DNA from: HGM10611 sp964384805
GTDB lineage: Bacteria > Bacillota_I > Bacilli_A > ML615J-28 > CAG-313
Direction of reading: 5' to 3'
Assembly: GCA_964384805.1 (NCBI GenBank)
Contig: CAYLLO010000024.1
Location: 1 to 20,426 of the forward strand
DNA length: 20,426 bases
A model generated the notes under the pieces. That model was not told the origin of the DNA, did no database searches, and saw only the letters and a list, made by a program, of their open reading frames with translations. The translations under genes and the position numbers were made by a program. This document shows positions 15,199 through 20,426 of this stretch, in pieces (the first letter of the stretch is position 1; every line of letters starts with the position of its first letter).

Positions 15199-16074
15199 TT
15201 AAAAAGAGTTTTTTTGCTCTCCCATATTACCTCTAAGAGCATCTTTCCTAGCTTCTTCCATAATATCTCTTTTATATAATCGCATCCGATCACATATATT
15301 CATTTCTTTTACTTCCCCTTTAAATAACTTTTTATCAATTGCTACATATTCAGGATCTAAGTTTTTAAATTTTTCCCACAAATAATAACGATTTCTCGTC
15401 TCATAATATAACGCTCTCGGAGACTTCTCATACGAACTAACCTCAAAAGTTAGAATCTTCTTAGTCAAAACTTTATAATTCCGATTACGCAAAATCAAAT
15501 TATTAGCCACATAAACTCGTTTACCATTAATTCTTGAAGTTATACAATAATCATAATCAAAAGTTGTTTCATAATACAAATCTAAAAACCCTTCAGATTC
15601 AAAATAATCTTTAACATTAATAAACGTTCCTACCAAATGAACCCCTTTAACCATTCTTAATTGCTCTTCACTTGGAAAAAACATTTCACAAGTAAACTTC
15701 GGATGTGGTGATAAAATAGTTGGTAAGTCACCATCATTCCAATTTAGAATGATTTTCTTAAGTTCCAAAAAGACATCTTCTTCATAAAAATAATCTTGTT
15801 CTAAAACAACTGCATAATCAGCATGATTTTTTTGTGCTTGAAGTAAGGCCCTTTTATAATTATTAACCTCACCTAAATTCTCACAATCTGTATAATCAAT
15901 ATTATCGTATTTAGCAATATATGCATAAAACGGCGTCAAATCAACACCAGTCATATTATATATCGTTAGTTTATCAACATATGGAATATATGTAGCAATA
16001 TCCGAAGCATACTTTCTTATATCCTCATCAGTAACTATTTTTTTAATAATAAACAAATTAGCCGTTAAAATCAT
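15199..16074 (-). CDS. GT2-type glycosyltransferase, rhamnosyltransferase-like
   Basis: A 291-residue protein with no signal peptide or clear membrane segment, probably cytosolic or peripheral on the membrane. Features of GT-A family 2 rhamnosyltransferase-like enzymes: an N-terminal nucleotide-binding-type strand/helix region, NLGEVNNYKRALLQA (67-81), the metal/nucleotide-binding acidic motif in VVLEQDYFYEED (90-101), an acceptor-side segment TTFDYDYCITSRINGKRVYVA (170-190), and SPRALYYETRNRYYLWEK (218-235), resembling the YYxxRN box of that group. It would add a sugar to a cell-surface polysaccharide; donor and acceptor cannot be told. The Shine-Dalgarno is weak (GAGTG), but the promoter at 16099-16127 is strong. 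It is monocistronic, bounded by terminators on both sides. Confidence 0.75.
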   Translation of the reverse strand: MILTANLFIIKKIVTDEDIRKYASDIATYIPYVDKLTIYNMTGVDLTPFYAYIAKYDNIDYTDCENLGEVNNYKRALLQAQKNHADYAVVLEQDYFYEEDVFLELKKIILNWNDGDLPTILSPHPKFTCEMFFPSEEQLRMVKGVHLVGTFINVKDYFESEGFLDLYYETTFDYDYCITSRINGKRVYVANNLILRNRNYKVLTKKILTFEVSSYEKSPRALYYETRNRYYLWEKFKNLDPEYVAIDKKLFKGEVKEMNICDRMRLYKRDIMEEARKDALRGNMGEQKNSF

Positions 16075-16098
16075 ATCATCACTCTTTCTCTATATATT

Positions 16099-16127
16099 AT
16101 TATATATTATATTAGCCTTTTTGACAA
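16099..16127 (-). promoter_or_regulatory. Promoter of the glycosyltransferase gene
   Basis: Minus strand TTGTCA (16127-16122), 17 bases, TATAAT (16104-16099). The start would be near 16092, giving a leader of less than 20 bases before the ATG at 16074. The -35 begins immediately after the T-tract of the terminator of the upstream gene. Confidence 0.75.
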
Positions 16128-16171
16128 ATAAAAAACAAATCTAGGATTACCATATATAGAAATCCTAGATT
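16128..16171 (-). terminator. Rho-independent terminator of the large secreted-protein gene
   Basis: A perfect 11-bp stem, AATCTAGGATT (16138-16148) with AATCCTAGATT (16161-16171), around a 12-base loop. On the minus strand it is followed by TTTGTTTTTTATTTG. It ends transcription about 75 bases past the stop codon at 16247. Confidence 0.85.
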
Positions 16172-16246
16172 ATTAATGTTTTATTTACTAGCTTATTCTT
16201 GATCTAATTCAAACATTTAAAACATTGTTTGTATTAAAGGATACCC

Positions 16247-19200
16247 CTATAGGGTTATCCATAAAGCGGGAACAACGCCGTCGTTAGTTTGAATGACGAG
16301 ATCACTAGGGAACTTATTTACGAAGGTTATAATGCTACCATCAGATGGAATAACACACGCACTTGTATGATAATAATCAGCATAAGGCGAACGAAGCCAC
16401 CAAGTAGCACTTCCTTTTGTTGATGCCCAACTACCTTGACTCTTTGCATAGTCTGTTGTTTTGCGTTGACGTAAAGCATCACTCGTTAAGTATGTTGTTA
16501 CTTCTTGATATGATAATAAGAATACTTTATCATTTGTATTATTATATACATAACTATTAGCAATATCTCCTGTACTTGATACACTATTATCTACTAGAGT
16601 TGTTTGGATTATTTCTTTTTCTAGTTCATTAAATGCTGTATTATAGAAGGTTTCATTTAACCATGCTCTTATGGTACTATATTCATAGTTATTAACATTC
16701 ATTAGTGTTCCAAATGGTTTAGTTGAAACATAATACTCTTGACTATCTAGGACTATATCAGCTAGTAAGAAGGCTTTACCATTACTCTCTGTTAGTATTT
16801 GCCATTTAATTGGTTCATACTTAAACCAATATACTGTACTTGTATAATAACCATTATTATCTTGATAAGAGTCATCTGTAGTTGAACTATAAGTAGTACG
16901 GTAAGGACGATAACTTGTAAAATATACTCCTCGATACTTTTCATTATTATAATTGATATCTATATACCACATATAGTTACTTTTATTTCCAGATATATAA
17001 TATCCATATGATGACCAATTATAATTATTTGATGATGTTGGAAGGGTCCCTGATAAATTTGAAAGAATTGTTTTTAAAGAACTGTCTGTTACTTCACTTT
17101 GTGGATATGAGCCAAAATAGATTATGTTAGTATTATCACTATCATAGGTATATGCTTTTTTATCTCCACATTTTGTACATTCTCCATTTACATAGTTATG
17201 TCCTAAAACTTCAATTGTTAAATCAGTTAGTTCTTGTTTATTTATATCAAAGTATGTATTACATACTGAACAACGATAATGTCCTTTAGTTCCTTCTTCT
17301 GTACATGTTGCTTCTATTTCTTCTATCCATTCACCTAAATCATGATTACATTCTAATTCTATCCATAAAGCGGGAACAACGCCGTAGTAAGTAATAGGGA
17401 CGTAGTTGTAGTAGATATAGCCGTCGTAATTGAAGTTGCGTGCATAATAACTATAATACTTGCTAGGCGAACGAAACCACCAAGAAGTGTTTCCTAAATA
17501 TGAACTATCTGTTGATGAATAACATCCTTGACTCTTTGCGTAGTCTGTTGTTTTACGAATACGTAAAGTATTACTTGTTAAATATGTTGTTACTTCTTTA
17601 TACGATAATAAGAATACTTTATCTTTTGTATCATTACATGCATAACTATTACTACTATATCCTGTACTTGATGCACTATTATCTACTGTGGTTGTAAGTA
17701 TTATTCCTTTTTCTAGTTCATTAAATGCTGTGTTATAGAAGGTTTCATTTAACCATGTTCTTATTGTACTATATGCATAGTTATTTGAACTTCTAGAAAC
17801 ATAATACTCTTGACTATCTAGGGCTATATCAGCTAGTAAGAAAGCTTTACCATTACTTTTTGTTAGTATTTGCCATTTAATTGGTTCATACTTAAACCAA
17901 TATACTGTACTTGTGTAATAGCCATTATCATCTTGAAAAGAGTAATTTGTAGATGAACTATTAGTTATCCAAGTAGGACGATAACTTGTAAAATATACTC
18001 CTCGATACTTTTCATTATTATAATTGATATCTATATACCACATATAGTTACTTTTATTTCCAGATATATAATATCCATATGATGACCAATTATAATTATT
18101 TGATGATGTTGGAAGGGTCCCTGATAAATTTGAAAGAATTGTTTTTAAAGAACTGTCTGTTACTTCACTTTGTGGATATGAGCCAAAATAGATTATGTTA
18201 GTATTATCACTATCATAGGTATATGCTTTATATATATCTCCACATTCAGTACATTCACCATTTACATAGTTATGTCCTAAGACTTCAATTGTTAAATCAG
18301 TTAGTTCTTGTTTATTTATATCAAAGTCTTTATTACATACTGAACAATGATAATGTCCTTTTATTCCTTCTTCTGTACATGTTGCTTTTATTTCTTCTAT
18401 CCAATTAGCATTTTCATCATCTTTGGCACATACACTTGTTGTTTTATCACATATATCACATTTATGATCATTGTTGTTATCTTTACATACTGTATGTGGT
18501 GTTACATATCCATTATCTACTTCATAAAGTATTTCATTAACTTTAATTGTTATGTTAGTTCCTATTAATGTTCCATCTGCTCCAAAACTATATCCATCTT
18601 GAGTTCCATTTGCTAACATTGAACCATCATTTGTAAAGTAATATATATGATTTTCTATTACAACATAGATATTTACTTGTATTATATTATTAATAACATA
18701 ATAAGTATTACCACTATTATCTGTTATTTTCTTATTGTTTAGAGTGTCATTACTCTTTGTACCATTATTACCATAATAATAGATATTATTGTCTATACGA
18801 ATATAAACATTGATTTGAACTTCATTATTGATTACATAATAGGTATTACCATTATTATCTGTTATTTCTTTGTTTGTTATTGAGTCATCACTCTTTATAC
18901 CATTATTACCATAATAGTAGATGTTATTGTCTATACGAATGTAAACATTGATTTGAACTTCATTATTGATTACATAATAGGTATTACCATTATTATCTGT
19001 GATTTCTTTGTTTGTTATTGAGTCATTATTCTTTATACCATTATCGCCATAATAGTAGATGTTATTTTCTATACGAATGTAAACATTGATTTGTACTTCA
19101 TTATTGATTACATAATAGGTGTTACCATTATTGTCTGCTATTTCTTTGTTTGTTATAGAATCATTACTCTTTATACCATTATTACCATAATAATAGATGT

Positions 19201-20221
19201 TATTTTCTATACGAATATAAACATTGATTTGTACTTCATTATTGATTACATAATAGGTATTACCATTAAATTCAATTTCACTTTTTACTATATCTATTCT
19301 TTTTCCATTTTCAAAGCTATATGCTGTAGTACCTTTTACAAAGTTACCTGTATATGGAATATATATGTTTTCTTGATTTTTAATGTAGAAATATTTTGTA
19401 TAAGATATTGGATTTGAATCATCATTACTAAATGTTATCTTACACCAGTTTTCTATTGTTCCTTCATAATATACTTTATCTAAATTGTTACAATCAGCAA
19501 ATACAGATTCTCCAATACTTGTTACACTATCTGGAATTTCAATATTTGTTAAACTAGTACATCCCCAGAATGCATTATCACCGATACTTGTTACTGGTAA
19601 ACCATTATATGTTGCTGGAATAATTACTTCTTTTACATTTTGTTGGTTATTTAATCCTTTAACTATATATTCTGTCTTATTGCTATTTAATTCAAATACC
19701 ATATTTGATATAGCAGATAAGCCACAATTATCACATACCCCATTTACATAGTTATGTCCTGCTTTAATAATTACTTCTTTATATGTTGTTTCTTTTGTTA
19801 ATTCACTATCTAAGAAGTATTTTTCACATTCACTACAATAATAGTACTCTTTATTACCATCTTCACTACATGTTGCTTCTTGATATTCTACATGTTGAAT
19901 ATTATGCGTATGAGTATCTAATGGATATTGTTCTTTAAAGTAAGTATGCATTAGTAGATATATAACATCTTCTGTATTTACTTCTCCATCTTTATTGTAA
20001 TCACAGTCTTGAGTTACTGGATATTGATCTTTAAAGTAAGTGTGCATTAGTAGATATATAACATCACTTGTATCTACTTCTCCATCTTTAGTTAAATCTC
20101 CAGTAATTTGTGTTGTTAATGTTTGATTATTATCTTCACTTGCTTTGGTGTTGATATTTACAAGGCTAAACATTACAAGTAGTAAGATTAGTAATCTAGT
20201 TATCTTTAATGTTTTTTTCAT
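16247..20221 (-). CDS. Large secreted multidomain surface protein (dockerin-like, BspA-type LRR, cell-wall-like repeats, two DUF6273-like domains)
   Basis: 1324 residues. Residues 1-27 are a signal peptide (KK, then LLILLLVMFSLV, cleavage near TKA|SED). Residues 41-101 hold two EF-hand-like dockerin repeats, each with a D-x-KDGEV-[DN]-T-x-DVIYLLMHTYF pattern. Cysteine ribbons with the same C-x10-C-x2-C...H-x6-C-x2-C spacing lie at 118-166, 615-660 and 973-1018, plus a partial one at 579-598. Residues 190-260 are a BspA-like leucine-rich segment (IPATYNGLPVTSIGDNAFWGC, then SLTNIEIPDSVTSIGESVF). Residues 320-549 are five 46-residue Tyr/Asn-rich repeats like degenerate choline/glucan-binding repeats but without Trp. 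Residues 665-955 and 1022-1322 are two DUF6273-like domains (IYFGSYPQ, EPIKWQIL, STIRxWLNETFYNTAF, WW[FL]RSP, GVVPALWI). No LPXTG or C-terminal membrane anchor. Probably an extracellular adhesion/binding protein; no catalytic motif was recognised. The ATG has AAAGGAG upstream. Confidence 0.88.
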   Translation of the reverse strand: MKKTLKITRLLILLLVMFSLVNINTKASEDNNQTLTTQITGDLTKDGEVDTSDVIYLLMHTYFKDQYPVTQDCDYNKDGEVNTEDVIYLLMHTYFKEQYPLDTHTHNIQHVEYQEATCSEDGNKEYYYCSECEKYFLDSELTKETTYKEVIIKAGHNYVNGVCDNCGLSAISNMVFELNSNKTEYIVKGLNNQQNVKEVIIPATYNGLPVTSIGDNAFWGCTSLTNIEIPDSVTSIGESVFADCNNLDKVYYEGTIENWCKITFSNDDSNPISYTKYFYIKNQENIYIPYTGNFVKGTTAYSFENGKRIDIVKSEIEFNGNTYYVINNEVQINVYIRIENNIYYYGNNGIKSNDSITNKEIADNNGNTYYVINNEVQINVYIRIENNIYYYGDNGIKNNDSITNKEITDNNGNTYYVINNEVQINVYIRIDNNIYYYGNNGIKSDDSITNKEITDNNGNTYYVINNEVQINVYIRIDNNIYYYGNNGTKSNDTLNNKKITDNSGNTYYVINNIIQVNIYVVIENHIYYFTNDGSMLANGTQDGYSFGADGTLIGTNITIKVNEILYEVDNGYVTPHTVCKDNNNDHKCDICDKTTSVCAKDDENANWIEEIKATCTEEGIKGHYHCSVCNKDFDINKQELTDLTIEVLGHNYVNGECTECGDIYKAYTYDSDNTNIIYFGSYPQSEVTDSSLKTILSNLSGTLPTSSNNYNWSSYGYYISGNKSNYMWYIDINYNNEKYRGVYFTSYRPTWITNSSSTNYSFQDDNGYYTSTVYWFKYEPIKWQILTKSNGKAFLLADIALDSQEYYVSRSSNNYAYSTIRTWLNETFYNTAFNELEKGIILTTTVDNSASSTGYSSNSYACNDTKDKVFLLSYKEVTTYLTSNTLRIRKTTDYAKSQGCYSSTDSSYLGNTSWWFRSPSKYYSYYARNFNYDGYIYYNYVPITYYGVVPALWIELECNHDLGEWIEEIEATCTEEGTKGHYRCSVCNTYFDINKQELTDLTIEVLGHNYVNGECTKCGDKKAYTYDSDNTNIIYFGSYPQSEVTDSSLKTILSNLSGTLPTSSNNYNWSSYGYYISGNKSNYMWYIDINYNNEKYRGVYFTSYRPYRTTYSSTTDDSYQDNNGYYTSTVYWFKYEPIKWQILTESNGKAFLLADIVLDSQEYYVSTKPFGTLMNVNNYEYSTIRAWLNETFYNTAFNELEKEIIQTTLVDNSVSSTGDIANSYVYNNTNDKVFLLSYQEVTTYLTSDALRQRKTTDYAKSQGSWASTKGSATWWLRSPYADYYHTSACVIPSDGSIITFVNKFPSDLVIQTNDGVVPALWITL
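16282..16384 (-). other. Variable cassette A in the second DUF6273-like domain
   Basis: This 103-bp segment encodes the stretch between SP and DG of WWLRSP...GVVPALWI at the protein's C-terminus. It is flanked by segments shared with copy B: 26 identical bases at 16256-16281, and 19 of 20 bases at 16385-16404. Inside, it has no evident match to copy B and is 24 bp (8 codons) longer. It has more G+C and more C-ending codons than the surrounding gene. Confidence 0.6.
16904..17158 (-). repeat. 255-bp direct repeat, copy A
   Basis: By line-by-line comparison this block is identical to 17975-18229 (offset 1071 bp). It encodes the start of the second DUF6273-like domain (KAYTYDSDN through about VYFTSYRP). 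Sequence on both sides diverges, so the identity points to recent duplication or gene conversion. Confidence 0.9.
17386..17464 (-). other. Variable cassette B in the first DUF6273-like domain
   Basis: This 79-bp segment lies between the shared flanks 17360-17385 and 17465-17484. Over residues 927-947, 15 of 21 codons end in C, and nearly all are AAC or a change of AAC at positions 1 and 2 (TAC, GAC, TTC, ATC, GTC, GGC, CGC). Neighbouring parts of the gene use TAT, AAT and GAT. This resembles the variable region of a diversity-generating retroelement target, but no template or reverse transcriptase is in the window. Confidence 0.55.
17975..18229 (-). repeat. 255-bp direct repeat, copy B
   Basis: Partner of 16904-17158, in the first DUF6273-like domain. 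The cysteine ribbon coded just upstream (about 18231-18415) is also highly similar to that at 17160-17340, so the duplicated unit is ribbon plus DUF6273-like domain, about 1.07 kb (357 codons). Confidence 0.9.
18575..19264 (-). repeat. Five tandem 138-bp repeats (46 codons each)
   Basis: Units begin at GNTYYVINN: residues 320, 366, 412, 458 and 504, an exact 46-residue period. The first four are nearly identical (NEVQINVYIRI, NNIYYYG.NG, SITNKEI), while the fifth degenerates in its second half. Each unit has two Tyr-rich half-repeats, as in choline- or glucan-binding modules. Because the period is a multiple of three, gain or loss of units would keep the reading frame. Confidence 0.9.
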
Positions 20222-20250
20222 ATAGGCTCCTTTTCCCTTTATTTTTAGTA

Positions 20251-20274
20251 TATAAAGGTGTACCTTTGTACACT
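20251..20274. promoter_or_regulatory. Operator-like palindrome at the start site of the large secreted-protein gene
   Basis: Contains GTGTAC-CTTT-GTACAC (20258-20273), a perfect 6+6 palindrome with a 4-base spacer. It begins directly at the predicted start (about 20274) of the promoter at 20281-20309. A bound repressor would block initiation. The cognate regulator is not identified. Confidence 0.6.
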
Positions 20275-20280
20275 ATAATA

Positions 20281-20309
20281 ATTATAGTATAATTGATATA
20301 AAATTGCAA
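20281..20309 (-). promoter_or_regulatory. Promoter of the large secreted-protein gene
   Basis: Minus strand TTGCAA (20309-20304), 17 bases, TATAAT (20286-20281). The predicted start is near 20274, giving a leader of about 50 bases that contains the operator palindrome and then the Shine-Dalgarno AAAGGAG (about 20227-20233). Confidence 0.75.
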
Positions 20310-20360
20310 ATAATTGTACTCTTTTAACTAAAAACTTTAAGAATTAAATGTTTTCTTTTA

Positions 20361-20384
20361 AGTATACAAAAGTACACCTTTATA
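20361..20384. promoter_or_regulatory. Second, inverted operator-like copy upstream of the promoter
   Basis: Its reverse complement matches 20251-20274 at 22 of 24 positions, with the core GTATAC-AAAA-GTACAC (20362-20377). Centre-to-centre distance to the first copy is 104 bp, about ten helical turns. It may serve DNA looping, or a divergent gene beyond the right edge. Confidence 0.5.
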
Positions 20385-20426
20385 GAATATCAACGAATTA
20401 TTAGAATAACTTAAAACGTTCTTAAA

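Noticed and set aside
16239..16260. Imperfect palindrome spanning the stop codon of the large gene (GGATA...TATCC arms)
   Set aside because: No T-run follows it on the transcribed strand, and a clear terminator lies farther downstream at 16128-16171; it is probably incidental.
19091..19417. Plus-strand open frame opposite the 138-bp repeats (and others such as 17500-17697 and 18223-18568)
   Set aside because: These are Ile/Tyr/Leu-rich mirror frames of an AT-rich repetitive coding sequence, without Shine-Dalgarno or any family resemblance.

Overview
The window is AT-rich (roughly one-third G+C by eye), and every gene that can be called lies on the minus strand. The gene content suggests a low-G+C member of the Bacillota, most likely an uncultured or anaerobic gut-type lineage of Bacilli/Erysipelotrichia or a relative. 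Supporting points are the complete Bacillus-type S10-spc-alpha order with adk, map and infA inside it, a four-cysteine (zinc-type) S14, L30 present, and a large secreted protein with dockerin-like, BspA-type leucine-rich and duplicated DUF6273-like domains. The genetic code looks standard: adk ends in TGA and tryptophans are TGG. Species-level identity cannot be read from this.

Layout, left to right. Positions 1-64 hold the start (2 codons), Shine-Dalgarno and near-perfect promoter of a gene that leaves the window on the left. Positions 65-284 are AT-rich and without a credible gene. A terminator at 285-314 closes the ribosomal cluster. Positions 325-14790 are one uninterrupted cluster, transcribed right to left: rpsJ-rplC-rplD-rplW-rplB-rpsS-rplV-rpsC-rplP-rpmC-rpsQ-rplN-rplX-rplE-rpsN-rpsH-rplF-rplR-rpsE-rpmD-rplO-secY-adk-map-infA-rpmJ-rpsM-rpsK-rpoA-rplQ. 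It includes the 38-codon rpmJ. Spacings are short, with overlaps at rplD/rplW, adk/map and map/infA. It is driven by a consensus promoter at 14924-14952 followed by a leader of about 125 nt with three nested helices, a probable autoregulatory element.

To the right of the cluster is an accessory region: a terminator (15051-15083), a candidate small RNA of about 83 nt that shares this terminator, a GT2/rhamnosyltransferase-like gene with its own strong promoter, another terminator, and a 1324-residue secreted multidomain protein. The promoter of the last gene has a palindromic operator exactly at the predicted transcription start, and a second inverted copy about 104 bp upstream.

The cluster supplies ribosomal subunits, the RNA polymerase alpha subunit, the Sec channel, nascent-chain methionine removal and adenylate kinase. 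The accessory genes look like cell-surface functions. The most unusual features are in the large secreted protein: a tandemly duplicated ribbon + DUF6273-like unit containing a 255-bp identical block, followed by short hypervariable C-terminal cassettes with a codon pattern (NNC) like that of adenine-mutagenised variable regions, and five exact-period 138-bp repeats.
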